64,000 nt of DNA from Mycobacterium sp. URHB0044 (GCF_000620625.1 NZ_JIAW01000008.1:62001-126000); one strand, 5' to 3'; shown: positions 35,421-44,630, counted from the first letter of the stretch. Translations and numbers: made by a program. Notes: generated by a model from the letters alone, not told the origin.

Positions 35421-35433
35421 GGATCCAGGATAC
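35421..35433 (-). promoter_or_regulatory. GTATCC-type operator in divergent region, second copy
   Basis: GGATCCAGGATAC. On the minus strand it gives GTATCCTGGATCC with TATCCT. It lies 54 bp before the P450 start and faces the first copy 90 bp away. Confidence 0.78.
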
Positions 35434-35486
35434 GGTGCACGGTGAACCACCTGACGGTAAATTCCAAGTAGGCGAGGCAGCTGCAT

Positions 35487-36743
35487 ATGACCAACACGCT
35501 CATTCCCCGAAGTGAACTCCTGGACCCGGCGAGGTTTGTGGATCTCGACATCGGGAGCGAAGAGGTGCGCCAGCTCGTCTTCAAGGGCCTATGCGCGAAG
35601 TGGGCAACAGAACCGCCGTTCTACATCCTGGAAATGGACGTTCCCCACGTAATCGTCGGAAGGTTCAACGATGTCCAAGACGTGCTGCGCGATCGGGAGG
35701 GTTTCGTCGCGATACCACCCAAGCTGCCGGGCTACGAGCGATTTGACCGGTTCTTCGGTATGGCCGGCTTGGCCGGCGAAGAAGGCGAGGACCACGATCG
35801 AATTAAGCGCTTGATGATGCCTCTCTTCCTCCCGAAAGTTCTGCGCAAATTCCTCGATCGCATCGGAGAGATCGTGGACACGATGTTCGATGAAGTCGAG
35901 GAGCAAAAGGGCCGTGAATTCGACTTCATCAATGACTTCGCAAACCACCTCGTGGTCCGCGTCCTTCTCGACGGCATGCTCGGCCTGAATCAGGCACAGC
36001 AGGAGTCATTCGCCCACATGCACGATCTCTTGCCACTGCTCGCCAACATAGGCCCGGGAGAAGCGCCCCCGCAGGAGTTTCTCGACGCACAAGCCCACGT
36101 CGTCAGTGTCTCCCAGGAACTTCTGGATGAACGCCGTCGGGATCCGCGTGAGCATGACTGGATCACCACGATGGTCGAAGCCCACGATCGGGACGGCGCC
36201 ATGACGGAGCCCGAGATCTTCTCGATCTTGTTCGCAACCCTGGCCGGCGGCCTCGGCACGACGTCCACTTCGACAACTGCCATGGTGGTCAACCTCATCA
36301 GGCATCGCGATCAGTTCAATGAGGTCATCGCCGATCGCGGCCTGGTCGCGGGAACTGTTGACGAGTCACTTCGCTATCAGGGCCCGGGATTCCTCGGTTT
36401 CGGTCGATTCGCCACGGCGGATTGCGAAGTCGGCGGCCTACCTGTGCTGGCGGGTATGCCGGTGCTCACGGCGCTGCAGTCGGCCAACTACGATCCGGAC
36501 GTCTTCCCTGACCCGCTTCGCTTCGACATTCATCGAAATCCGAAGAATATCCTCACATTCGGAGCTGGGTCGCATATGTGTGTGGGTAACGTGCTCGCTC
36601 GCTACATTCTACAAATCGTCTTAGGCAGGGTATGTGACAGGTTTCCCAACATCGATCTGCAAGACCCCGACTACGATCCTGTCTACCGTGGAATGTTTGG
36701 CGAGGTAATGCACGTGAACGCGCCGATGGTGACCGGAAACTAG
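35487..36743 (+). CDS. cytochrome P450
   Basis: The 418-aa bacterial class I P450 has an ExxR helix at ESLRYQ, PDPLRFDIHR, and the haem-cysteine loop FGAGSHMCVGNVLAR. The I-helix reads LAGGLGTTSTST. The Asp or Glu that normally precedes the conserved Thr (AGxD/ETT) is a Gly here, confirmed by ggc-acg-acg at 36256-36264. This acid normally helps proton delivery. The ferredoxin that follows is its likely electron donor; no reductase is in the window. The predicted role is first-step hydroxylation of the cyclic substrate. It is expressed from the 35331/35421 operator region. Confidence 0.93.
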   Translation: MTNTLIPRSELLDPARFVDLDIGSEEVRQLVFKGLCAKWATEPPFYILEMDVPHVIVGRFNDVQDVLRDREGFVAIPPKLPGYERFDRFFGMAGLAGEEGEDHDRIKRLMMPLFLPKVLRKFLDRIGEIVDTMFDEVEEQKGREFDFINDFANHLVVRVLLDGMLGLNQAQQESFAHMHDLLPLLANIGPGEAPPQEFLDAQAHVVSVSQELLDERRRDPREHDWITTMVEAHDRDGAMTEPEIFSILFATLAGGLGTTSTSTTAMVVNLIRHRDQFNEVIADRGLVAGTVDESLRYQGPGFLGFGRFATADCEVGGLPVLAGMPVLTALQSANYDPDVFPDPLRFDIHRNPKNILTFGAGSHMCVGNVLARYILQIVLGRVCDRFPNIDLQDPDYDPVYRGMFGEVMHVNAPMVTGN

Positions 36744-36778
36744 ACCGCTTTGGACGTGCTCAAGTTAGGCGACGCGCT

Positions 36779-37102
36779 TTGAAGATTACCGTGGTATCTC
36801 CTTCGGGAGCCGAAAGAAAAATTGATGCCGATGCGCACTCCTCGTTGATGGAGGCGCTGCGGTTCAACGGGTTTGAGGAAGAGATCCTCGCCATCTGCGG
36901 GGGGTGTTGCTCCTGCGCAACCTGTCATGTCTACGTCGATCCGGAATTCGCAGAGGCGCTGCCTGCTCCGCGCCAAGACGAAGCAGACATGCTCCAAGAC
37001 GCCGCCTATCAGCCAGGCGAAAGATCGCGGCTGTCCTGCCAGCTGCGCGTCGGGGACCTCCCGGAGGGATTCCGTATCACCATTGCGCCACAAGAAGAGT
37101 AG
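36779..37102 (+). CDS. [2Fe-2S] ferredoxin, putidaredoxin type
   Basis: The 107-aa protein has the cluster motif CGGCCSCATC (Cys-x5-Cys-x2-Cys) and the fourth ligand in RLSCQLRVG. The pattern and length match putidaredoxin/adrenodoxin-like donors of class I P450s. The TTG at 36779 is the best start for a protein beginning MKITVVSPSG. It follows the P450 after 35 bp, so they likely form a two-gene electron-transfer unit. Confidence 0.92.
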   Translation: MKITVVSPSGAERKIDADAHSSLMEALRFNGFEEEILAICGGCCSCATCHVYVDPEFAEALPAPRQDEADMLQDAAYQPGERSRLSCQLRVGDLPEGFRITIAPQEE

Positions 37103-37109
37103 CTGCGTA

Positions 37110-37172
37110 CTTCGCCCAGAATGGGCCGAGGCGATGCACGTGGACACCCCCCGATTGTGACCGGAAACCTAG
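37110..37172 (+). repeat. diverged copy of the P450 3' end
   Basis: The stretch with GCGATGCACGTGGACAC and TTGTGACCGGAAACCTAG resembles the last codons of the P450 gene at 36690-36746 (ATGCACGTGAACGCGCCG, GTGACCGGAAACTAG). It is a small relic of a tandem duplication or of a second P450 gene. The following 37173-37405 has no recognisable gene. Confidence 0.5.
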
Positions 37173-37405
37173 GCCAAACACGTCCGGCGGTTCGCCATAT
37201 GGCATGAGGGGGAAGATCTCTCGAAGGTCGCGGAGCTCCCGAACAGCATCTGCCTTCACTTGATCACCAACGGATCATTGGAGTTGAAGCCGTTTCTCGA
37301 AGGCCGTTCACAACGGCCGTTGCGTGCACCGCCGATTGGAGGGAAGCATTCGAGCCGCTGTCGGCCCGCCCGCAATACACCCGTTTCGATATAGGCAAGG
37401 ATGGT

Positions 37406-38536
37406 ATGAACCCGATCAACCGGTTTCGAATCGCGATTCCCGACGCCGATCTCGACGATCTAAAGGCCCGATTAGCGCGCACCCGTTGGCCGGACCCAGA
37501 ATGCGTCGACGATGGGAATCAGGGCATTCCGCTGGCCTACACCCGCAGACTGGCCGACTACTGGGCCAACGACTATCACTGGCGCCCCCGGGAAGAAGCC
37601 CTCAACCGCTTCGATCACTACAGCACCGAAATCGACGGCCTGGACATCCATTTCATCCATCAGCGATCTGGGCGCGACGGCGCCTTTCCCTTACTGCTCA
37701 CCCACGGCTGGCCAGGATCGATCGTCGAGTTCCACAAGGTCATCGAGCCGCTCACTGAGCACGGGTTCGACGTCGTGTGCCCATCACTGCCGGGATACGG
37801 CTTCTCCGCCAAACCCATGAGCACCGGATGGGGCGTCGAGACTATCGCCGCGGCCTGGGACACCCTGATGGGCCGCCTCGGCTACGAGCGCTTCGGTGCG
37901 CAGGGCGGCGATTGGGGTGCTGCCATCACCACCCAGATCGGTCGCAATGTCGGCCGTTGCGTGGCGATCCACCTGAACATGCCGCTCGGCTTTCCCCCGG
38001 GCGAACTCGAGAATCCGACCGATGATGAGAAGCAAACGCTGGAGCGGGCGGAGTACTCCCAAAACTGGGATTCGGGCTACTCCAAACTGCAGTCGACGCG
38101 CCCGCAGACCGTCGGCTACGGGCTCGTGGACTCCCCCGTGGGCCAGCTCGCCTGGATTGTCGAGAAGTTCTGGTCTTGGACGGATTGCGACGGTGACCCG
38201 GAGAACGTGTTGACCAAGGACGAGATGCTCGACAACGTGATGCTCTACTGGCTGACCGCGTCGGGAGCGTCGTCGGCCCGCCTGTACTGGGAGAGCTTCA
38301 ACACATTCGACACCACCGCCCGCGTCGAGTTGCCGACTGGGATCGCTGCCTTTCCCAAGGAGATGTTCAAGGCACCGCGTAGTTGGTGCGAGGCCGGATA
38401 CAACATCACGCACTGGACCGATATGCCACGCGGTGGCCACTTCGCGGCGTTCGAGCAACCAGAACTCTTCGTCGAAGACGTGGCCACATTCTTCGACGGA
38501 CTGCGCCACGCCCAGCAAGGCAACGGCCGAGGCTGA
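37406..38536 (+). CDS. epoxide hydrolase (EHN plus alpha/beta hydrolase)
   Basis: The 376-aa protein starts with the epoxide-hydrolase N-terminal domain (FRIAIPDADLDDLKARLART). The core carries LTHGWPGSIVEF (oxyanion HGWPGS), the nucleophile in GAQGGDWGAAI (Asp instead of Ser, as expected for epoxide hydrolases) and the catalytic His in GGHFAAFEQPE. ATG 37406 is preceded by AGGCAAGG. It opens an epoxide to a diol without cofactor. Downstream of the P450/ferredoxin pair it may act on a P450-made epoxide. Alternatively it is a related haloalkane/lactone-type hydrolase. Confidence 0.9.
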   Translation: MNPINRFRIAIPDADLDDLKARLARTRWPDPECVDDGNQGIPLAYTRRLADYWANDYHWRPREEALNRFDHYSTEIDGLDIHFIHQRSGRDGAFPLLLTHGWPGSIVEFHKVIEPLTEHGFDVVCPSLPGYGFSAKPMSTGWGVETIAAAWDTLMGRLGYERFGAQGGDWGAAITTQIGRNVGRCVAIHLNMPLGFPPGELENPTDDEKQTLERAEYSQNWDSGYSKLQSTRPQTVGYGLVDSPVGQLAWIVEKFWSWTDCDGDPENVLTKDEMLDNVMLYWLTASGASSARLYWESFNTFDTTARVELPTGIAAFPKEMFKAPRSWCEAGYNITHWTDMPRGGHFAAFEQPELFVEDVATFFDGLRHAQQGNGRG

Positions 38537-38613
38537 CTTCTTCGTGGTGAATACGAGCCGCAACCGAACTGGTTATGACGGCTCTCCGCGCGATCCAGCG
38601 CTCACGGGTACGC

Positions 38614-39609
38614 CTACTTCAGAACAATCGGATTCACCGGGGAGCCAACCGCACCCGTGACCCGTAACGGAGGTGCAATGACTTGGAATTCATAGACCCC
38701 GTCGGCGCGGCAGTCCGCCGCCAAAGCATCCATATCCCAGAATTCACCTAGCAGCATTCCCATCTCACGTAGCGCCAGCAAGTGCAACGGCAAGAACATG
38801 CCCTCCACACCAGATTGCAGGCTCTCGACCATGACATTGTCGGACGCCACCGCTGCTACCTCGCGCTCGTGCAGCCATGAGGCACACCGCCAACTCAAAC
38901 CTGACGACGGCTCCATCGGGTTGCCCGTCTCGCGAAACTTGTTGACCCAGCCGGTGCGAACCAGCACGACGTCACCACGTTCGATCCCGATCCTCTGAGC
39001 GCGCAACGCGTCGTCTAGCTCGTCCGGAGTGACGTCATTTCCTGGCTCGAGATATTCGACATTGCGATGTTTCGCAATGTCGATCAAGACGCCGCGGGAC
39101 GTCACGCCCTTGACGTCAACCTTGTCGATACCGCAATGGAAGGCGCCGGCGCTGGTCACTGATGCGGCAGGAAATCCGTTGAACAGCTGCCCGTCGTAAT
39201 ACGCATGTGCAAGCGCATCCCACTGGGTCGATGCCTGCAACGGCATGATGATCATGTCGTCGTTGAACCGAAACGGGCTGGCAGAAAAGAACTCTGACAC
39301 CTGCTGCGCGACCCCGTTCTCGGTCCACTTGCTGCCGTACTCGGCGTAGGTGCGTTCATCGCCCCCGTCGACGGTCATCAAGTGAACAGGCTTTGGCCGA
39401 AAGTCGAACGCTCCCTGCGGACTGGACGAACCAAAATCCATCCCCAATGCGAACACCTGACCCTTGCGCACCAAGCCAGCCGCACGCTTCACTTGTTGCT
39501 CACCAATCAAATTCAGAGTACCCAGCTCGTCGGACTCACCCCACCGACCCCAGTTGCGTACTGCGCTCGCGACACGCTGAAACTCGGTCAAGCTATCCAC
39601 TGCATCCAT
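38614..39609 (-). CDS. cyclase-family metal-dependent hydrolase
   Basis: The 331-aa member of the cyclase/kynurenine-formamidase-like family shows the typical QWDALAHAYYDGQLFNG (HxGTHxDxPxH-like metal region rewritten as W-D-A-L-A-H) and GVLIDIAKH, RGDVVLVRTGW. Mycobacterial relatives occur in sterol and ring-degradation clusters. The usual reaction is ring opening by hydrolysis of an amide, lactone or C-C bond. The start could be ATG 39609 or GTG 39600, which better fits GAAGGG at 39610-39615. It ends the operon that begins with the aldehyde dehydrogenase. Confidence 0.78.
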   Translation of the reverse strand: MDAVDSLTEFQRVASAVRNWGRWGESDELGTLNLIGEQQVKRAAGLVRKGQVFALGMDFGSSSPQGAFDFRPKPVHLMTVDGGDERTYAEYGSKWTENGVAQQVSEFFSASPFRFNDDMIIMPLQASTQWDALAHAYYDGQLFNGFPAASVTSAGAFHCGIDKVDVKGVTSRGVLIDIAKHRNVEYLEPGNDVTPDELDDALRAQRIGIERGDVVLVRTGWVNKFRETGNPMEPSSGLSWRCASWLHEREVAAVASDNVMVESLQSGVEGMFLPLHLLALREMGMLLGEFWDMDALAADCRADGVYEFQVIAPPLRVTGAVGSPVNPIVLK

Positions 39610-39658
39610 CCCTTCATTGGGTATATCTCGAGCACCGTCACCCACATTGGGCTTGGCG

Positions 39659-40654
39659 CTATGCGCTCGCGCGATTGAGTACCGTTGCGGCGACGACTTC
39701 CTCGTGCGCTTCCGTTGTTCCCCACGCGGCGCTCAGCGTCCACACACGCTTCATCCACATGTGCAGATCATGCTCCCAGCTGTAGCCAATGGCGCCGTGA
39801 CATTGGAGGGCAGTGCGTGCGGCCAGATTCGCCGCCCGGGCGGCATACACCTTCGCGAAGCTAGTAGCGAGGTCTGGCTCATCGGCGCCGGCGGCAAGCA
39901 CCCACCCGGCTCGGTAGACGACCGGCCGTGCATGCTCGAGGGCGACGAGTGCGGTGGCAAGGAGGTGCTTGACCGCCTGTTGCGACCCGACTGGCACACC
40001 GAATTGTGTTCTAGCCTTCACGTATTCGGTCGTCATGACGATGATGCGGTCAGCCAGCCCGATCAGCAGAGCCGCCGACGCCAAGGTAGCTCGGCGCCGG
40101 GCAAGCGTTGCGTCCGCTCCCGACAATGCGCGCGTTCGCCCTGCCTTGACGATGGCAGAAGGCACCGACCGGTCGACGGATGGTAGTTCGTCGCCGACCT
40201 CGAGGTCGGCGGACGAAGCCAGCCGAAGTTCATCCGCGACTGGACATACCACCAGATCCACCTGGCCGATCCAGCGCAACCTTTGTGATCCGGGTTCCAG
40301 CGCAGTGACAACCACGTCGCCAGCCATCGCCTCGGCCGCTTCCGCGGCACCCGCGGCGGCCAAAGCCGGTACCCCCATTGCGACGTGCTCACCGAGCGGT
40401 CCGGGCAGCGCGAACCGTCCGCATTCCTCCAGTAGCAGCGCCAGCTCGACCTCCGAACCTCCCATACCACCTAGGTCCTCTGGCACGAGCAAGCCCAGCA
40501 ATCCCACCGAGCCGAGCTGCTTCCATAGGTGCGGGACCGGGCTCGGATCGCCGATCCACGCCGCGCGTACGACGTCGGGGGGACACACGTCGGCGAGCAA
40601 CTCGCGTAGACCGTCACGGAGATCGATCTGATCGGTTGTGAAGGCGAAATGCAC
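39659..40654 (-). CDS. acyl-CoA dehydrogenase subunit (short, second of pair)
   Basis: The 331-aa acyl-CoA dehydrogenase-like protein has LLGLLVPEDLGGMGGSEVELALLLEECGR and GLADRIIVMTTEYVKARTQFGVPVGSQQAVKH, followed by LQCHGAIGYSWEHDLHMW. It is shorter than a standard dehydrogenase and its pair partner lies 2 bp upstream. This is like the alpha2beta2 FadE pairs of steroid side-chain oxidation, where each half contributes part of the FAD or active site. The GTG start at 40654 has GAGGAG. The pair is expected to act on a bulky or ring-bearing acyl-CoA. Confidence 0.88.
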   Translation of the reverse strand: MHFAFTTDQIDLRDGLRELLADVCPPDVVRAAWIGDPSPVPHLWKQLGSVGLLGLLVPEDLGGMGGSEVELALLLEECGRFALPGPLGEHVAMGVPALAAAGAAEAAEAMAGDVVVTALEPGSQRLRWIGQVDLVVCPVADELRLASSADLEVGDELPSVDRSVPSAIVKAGRTRALSGADATLARRRATLASAALLIGLADRIIVMTTEYVKARTQFGVPVGSQQAVKHLLATALVALEHARPVVYRAGWVLAAGADEPDLATSFAKVYAARAANLAARTALQCHGAIGYSWEHDLHMWMKRVWTLSAAWGTTEAHEEVVAATVLNRASA

Positions 40655-40656
40655 CG

Positions 40657-41802
40657 TTATCTCCTCGGCAGTCCGAGCACCCGCTCGGCAATGATATTTA
40701 GTTGAATCTGGTTGGTACCAGCGTAAATCGGTCCAGAAAGCGCAAACTCGAAGCCCTGCATCCAATCGTCGTCCACGTCGGCACCGGGCCCCTGCAGTGC
40801 CAGCGCCGCCTCGTGTATCTCTAGATCCAACGTGGACCAGAACACCTTGCCCAGGCTCGCCTCGGCGCCGATCTTCGCACCATTCAGCAAAGCGGTAACC
40901 GTCCAGTCGGTAGCGAGCGCATAAGCTTGCGCTGCCATCCAACCGTCGGCAACCGCCGCTCGATGGCGGGCGCTGACCCGCACCGATTCCGATGCGGCGT
41001 GGAATGTCTCGATCAACCGATCTGCGGTCGCCATGAACCTGCCGGGACTGCGTAACGACAGGCTGCGCTCCGATCCGCTGGTGGCCATCGCCACCTTCCA
41101 GCCGTTGCCGACGCCGCCGAGCACATCAGCGTCGGAGACAAATGCGCCGTCGAAGTGGACGTCGGCGAAGCCGTCTTCACCGTTGAGCCTGGCGACCGGC
41201 CGGATCGTGATGCCCGGCTGGTCCAAGTCGATCAGGAAGTAGGTCAGATTGCGGTGCCGCTCGCCGGTCTCGCCAGTGCGAAAGATCCCGAACATATGGC
41301 TGCTGAAGGGCGCTCGGGACGTCCAGCACTTTTGACCGTAAAGCCGCCAGCCGCCTTCAGATTCGTCGCGAACGGCGCGGGATCGCAGCGACGCAAGGTC
41401 GCTGCCGGCCTCCGGTTCCGACCAACCCTGACACCAGCTGTCTTGAGCGGATGCGATTCTGGGAAGGTACCGCTTTTGCTGTTCCTCGGTGCCGAACTCG
41501 AAAAGGGAGGGCGCGAGTAGGAAGATGCCGTTCTGTGCCGATCGCTGCGGCAGGCCGGCCCGGTAGTATTCCTCCTCGAAAATCAACCAGTACCACAGGT
41601 CGAGGCCCCGCCCGCCGAACTGTTTTGGCCAACTGACGACCGCGAAACCTGCGTCGAAAAGCTTCCTCTCCCAATCCCGATGCACCGGGAGGCCGTCTTC
41701 GGACTCTGCCGACGGCATCGGCAGCGGCGGCTTGTTCTCCGCCAACCACTGACGCACCTCCATGCGGAAATCGTCGTGTTCGGCCGATGGTGTCAGATCC
41801 AC
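40657..41802 (-). CDS. acyl-CoA dehydrogenase (first of pair)
   Basis: The 381-aa protein shows WCQGWSEPEAGSDLASLRSRAV (FAD-contact segment), KCWTSRAPFSSHMFGIFRTG and, near the C-terminus, GPIYAGTNQIQLNIIAERVLGLPR. Together with its short partner it forms a heteromeric FadE-type enzyme. Coding spacing is 2 bp, so expression is coupled. It dehydrogenates the acyl-CoA made by the CoA transferase or ligase. Confidence 0.9.
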   Translation of the reverse strand: MDLTPSAEHDDFRMEVRQWLAENKPPLPMPSAESEDGLPVHRDWERKLFDAGFAVVSWPKQFGGRGLDLWYWLIFEEEYYRAGLPQRSAQNGIFLLAPSLFEFGTEEQQKRYLPRIASAQDSWCQGWSEPEAGSDLASLRSRAVRDESEGGWRLYGQKCWTSRAPFSSHMFGIFRTGETGERHRNLTYFLIDLDQPGITIRPVARLNGEDGFADVHFDGAFVSDADVLGGVGNGWKVAMATSGSERSLSLRSPGRFMATADRLIETFHAASESVRVSARHRAAVADGWMAAQAYALATDWTVTALLNGAKIGAEASLGKVFWSTLDLEIHEAALALQGPGADVDDDWMQGFEFALSGPIYAGTNQIQLNIIAERVLGLPRR

Positions 41803-41830
41803 AGAAACCTCCTCGGACTATCGACCCGTT

Positions 41831-43036
41831 TTACAGGACAGTGCCGGCAATCTTGTGCTCGATGATGGTGTCGTAGTCGAGGCCGAGCTCGAGCAGAATG
41901 TCATCGGTGTCTGCGCCGTGTTCGGGTGCGGCACCGCATTGATAGCGAGTCTCACCGAACTGCCATGGTGACGCCGCGACCGTCGTCTTGTTAGCGTCGT
42001 CGCCGACCTCGATGAGGTAGTCGTTATCCCACACTTGCCGATCCTGGCTCACCTCATATGTGGTCTGGACAATCGACCACGCCCCGCCGAAATCAGCGAG
42101 CCGGTCATTGACCTCGTTGAGGCGCAACCGACTGAATACGCCATCGAGTGCGGCAGTGCATGCCTGGCGGTTCGCCGCCCTAGCGGCGGAGTCAACAAAG
42201 CGGTCGTCCATGGCCAATTCGGGTACACCAAGGCACTCGCAGAGTGGCGCGAAGTACCGATCCGACTGGAACAACGAAAGTTTGATGAACCGACCGTCAG
42301 CGGTGCGGTACGCCAGCGAGATGGGATTGGAGTTGTCCTCTCGCAGAGTCTTGTGGACCGGGCGGCCATGCCGTGCCGCGGCGATGATTTCCGGTGAATT
42401 GCCCCATACCGCAACGCTTAGCAATGACACGTCGACGACCGGTGCGGTGCCGGTGCGTTCCCGGTGGAGTAGCCCCGCGGCGACGGCGCCGGCCAGCGTG
42501 GTCGCCCCGGGCAGATCACCGAGGGCGGGCCGCATCGGAGTGGGCTGGGTCGCGCCCGGCGGGGTCAGATTGTCCGCAGCACCACCACGAGCCCAGAACG
42601 TCGTCCCATCGAACCCGGGCATGTTGCGTTCAGCGCCCTTCGGACCGTAGCCGCTTCCGCGGGCGATGACGATCGACGGATTGACGGCTTGGACATCGGC
42701 CACGTCAAGGCGCAGTCGCTGCAGGCTTTCCGGCAGCAGATTCGTAAGGAAGACGTCCGCTCCCGCCAATAGTTGGCAGAGTAGATCACGTCCCAATTCA
42801 GTGCTGACGTCTAGGCCAAGACCCCGCTTGCCCTTGTTGATCTGTTGCATCAGGGGCGTGAACGGCTCGTCTCCGTCGCTCAAGTCTGCGATGACGAGAT
42901 TGCGTTGGGGGTCGGGTCGTTCGGGATGCTCGACCTTGATGACGTCGGCGCCCCATTCGGCGAGGATCGCGCCAGCGGCTGGCACGAAGAGGTACGAAGC
43001 AAGTTCTATGACGCGAATACCTTCAAGGACCTTCAC
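41831..43036 (-). CDS. CaiB/BaiF-type CoA transferase (class III)
   Basis: The 401-aa protein shows GIRVIELASYLFVPAAGAILAEWGADVIKVE, the nucleotide/CoA-binding start of the family, and NKGKRGLGLDVSTELGRDLL. GLDV holds the expected catalytic Asp shortly before. It moves CoA from a donor thioester onto an acid or racemises it. The GTG start (43034-43036) overlaps the aldehyde dehydrogenase stop (GTGA). It likely activates the acid produced by that dehydrogenase. Confidence 0.9.
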   Translation of the reverse strand: MKVLEGIRVIELASYLFVPAAGAILAEWGADVIKVEHPERPDPQRNLVIADLSDGDEPFTPLMQQINKGKRGLGLDVSTELGRDLLCQLLAGADVFLTNLLPESLQRLRLDVADVQAVNPSIVIARGSGYGPKGAERNMPGFDGTTFWARGGAADNLTPPGATQPTPMRPALGDLPGATTLAGAVAAGLLHRERTGTAPVVDVSLLSVAVWGNSPEIIAAARHGRPVHKTLREDNSNPISLAYRTADGRFIKLSLFQSDRYFAPLCECLGVPELAMDDRFVDSAARAANRQACTAALDGVFSRLRLNEVNDRLADFGGAWSIVQTTYEVSQDRQVWDNDYLIEVGDDANKTTVAASPWQFGETRYQCGAAPEHGADTDDILLELGLDYDTIIEHKIAGTVL

Positions 43037-44499
43037 TTTGACGGATATCCGATCACGCGGACGTCGAGGTACTCCTCGAATCCGGCCACGCCCCACTCCC
43101 GGCCCAGTCCGCTTTCCTTCATGCCGCCAAATGGCGTGTCACGGGCGAACCAGGTCGCGCCGTTGACGTCCATGGTGCCCGTCCGCACCCGTTTGGCTAT
43201 CGACAATGCCCGCTCGTCCGAAGCCGACCACACTGCACCGGATAGCCCGTACCGGGAGTTGTTGGCGATCGTCACTGCCTCGTCATCGGTGTCATACGGA
43301 ATCACGGCGAGGACGGGGCCGAATATCTCTTCTTGCGCGATCGTGGAATCCGGGTGGACATCGGCGATCACGGTGGCCTCAACGAAGTAGCCGGTCGCCG
43401 CAGCTTGAGGCACGCCGCCACCGGTGACGAGCCGGCCGCCTTCGCCGAGGCCCTTCTCGATGTATCGCAGCACGCGCTGCTGATTCGCCGCGCTTATCTG
43501 GGGTCCCATGTAGGTTGCGGGATCCCGCGGATCACCCCATGTGATCTGCGGGCCCACTTGCGCCGCGACTCCCAACCCAAACTCATATTTCCCACGCGGC
43601 AACAGAAGCCGAGTCAGATTGGTACAACCCTGCCCCGAATGGCGTGCCATGCGAGCCACATTGAATCGGACGACGTCTTCGACATCGGCATCGTCGAGAA
43701 CGATGTTTGCCGACTTGCCACCCAACTCCAGCGCGACCTTCTTCATGCCTTGCGCCGCCGTGGCCATGATGCGTTTCCCGACAGCCGTCGACCCAGTGAA
43801 GTGGATCATCCGCACCAGCGGATGTTTGATGAGAGCCTCCCCCGATTGCGGCCCGGCACCCGTGATCACATTGAATACCCCGGGCGGGATGTCGGTTTCT
43901 TCGACGGCAAGTTTTGCAACGAACAGCGCGGTCCAGGGCGTCAACGGGGAGGGCTTGAGAACTACCGTATTGCCGGCCGCCAGCGCCGGTCCAAGCTTGT
44001 AGCACAGCTGCTGGATCGGATAGTTGTATGGCGTGATCAGCGCCACGACCCCCCAGGGTTCGCGGATTAGCAACCGTTCGTTCGGTGGCAGCATCGCGGG
44101 GTGAGGGGCCATATTTCGCTCGAACGGATAGGTCTGTGCAAGCTCGACCCAGTCCACCAGCTCGTCTACGGGCATGTTTAGCTGCACCGCGTCCGTCATG
44201 AAGATGGGGCAACCGACCTCGGCTACCAGCATGTCGCGCAACTCGCCGCGGTGTCGCAGCATCGAGTCGCGCAACTGCTCAAGGCAGCGAGCGCGAAACG
44301 CGTGATCTTTCGACCACGAGGTGCCCTCGAAGGCATGATGGGCGGAGAGCACGGCAGCATCTGCGTCTTCGACGCTCGCGTCTGGGGTCAACCCGATTTC
44401 GATTTCGCGGTAGGGGTCGATGTTCGGGTACGTGCTCCCCGTGGACGCATCAACCAGCCGCCCGTCGATCAGCATCTTTGGATCGAACCGATCAGACAT
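43033..44499 (-). CDS. aldehyde dehydrogenase
   Basis: The 488-aa NAD(P)-dependent enzyme has TPYNYPIQQL, GNTVVLKPSPLTPW, FTGSTAVGKRI, the glutamate-bearing VALELGGKSANIVL, catalytic Cys in HSGQGCTNLTRLLL and EEIFGPVLAVIPY. Length matches the family. ATG 44499 lies 34 bp from the operator at 44533-44545. It is the first gene of an operon of five (aldehyde dehydrogenase, CoA transferase, two acyl-CoA dehydrogenases, cyclase). The likely step is aldehyde to acid of the pathway intermediate. Confidence 0.93.
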   Translation of the reverse strand: MSDRFDPKMLIDGRLVDASTGSTYPNIDPYREIEIGLTPDASVEDADAAVLSAHHAFEGTSWSKDHAFRARCLEQLRDSMLRHRGELRDMLVAEVGCPIFMTDAVQLNMPVDELVDWVELAQTYPFERNMAPHPAMLPPNERLLIREPWGVVALITPYNYPIQQLCYKLGPALAAGNTVVLKPSPLTPWTALFVAKLAVEETDIPPGVFNVITGAGPQSGEALIKHPLVRMIHFTGSTAVGKRIMATAAQGMKKVALELGGKSANIVLDDADVEDVVRFNVARMARHSGQGCTNLTRLLLPRGKYEFGLGVAAQVGPQITWGDPRDPATYMGPQISAANQQRVLRYIEKGLGEGGRLVTGGGVPQAAATGYFVEATVIADVHPDSTIAQEEIFGPVLAVIPYDTDDEAVTIANNSRYGLSGAVWSASDERALSIAKRVRTGTMDVNGATWFARDTPFGGMKESGLGREWGVAGFEEYLDVRVIGYPSK

Positions 44500-44532
44500 G
44501 GTGGGCGTCACTTCCGGTGGCGTGGTGGTGCT

Positions 44533-44545
44533 GTATCCAGGATGC
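44533..44545 (-). promoter_or_regulatory. GTATCC-type operator upstream of aldehyde dehydrogenase operon
   Basis: GTATCCAGGATGC. On the minus strand it gives GCATCCTGGATAC and lies 34 bp before the start codon at 44499. Confidence 0.82.
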
Positions 44546-44617
44546 AGATGACAATATGGGGTCATACTCCGGGTGTCAACGCCGGCCCGGTGCCGGACCG
44601 CCGTATCGTCATTACCA

Positions 44618-44630
44618 GTATTCTGGATAC
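44618..44630 (+). promoter_or_regulatory. GTATCC-type operator upstream of GntR gene at 44729
   Basis: GTATTCTGGATAC differs from the palindrome at one position. It contains TATTCT and lies 98 bp before the regulator start. Confidence 0.8.

Noticed and set aside
44562..44578. Another operator in CATACTCCGGGTGTC
   Set aside because: It keeps only a partial TCC-x-GG core with mismatches in both arms; too weak to list as a site.
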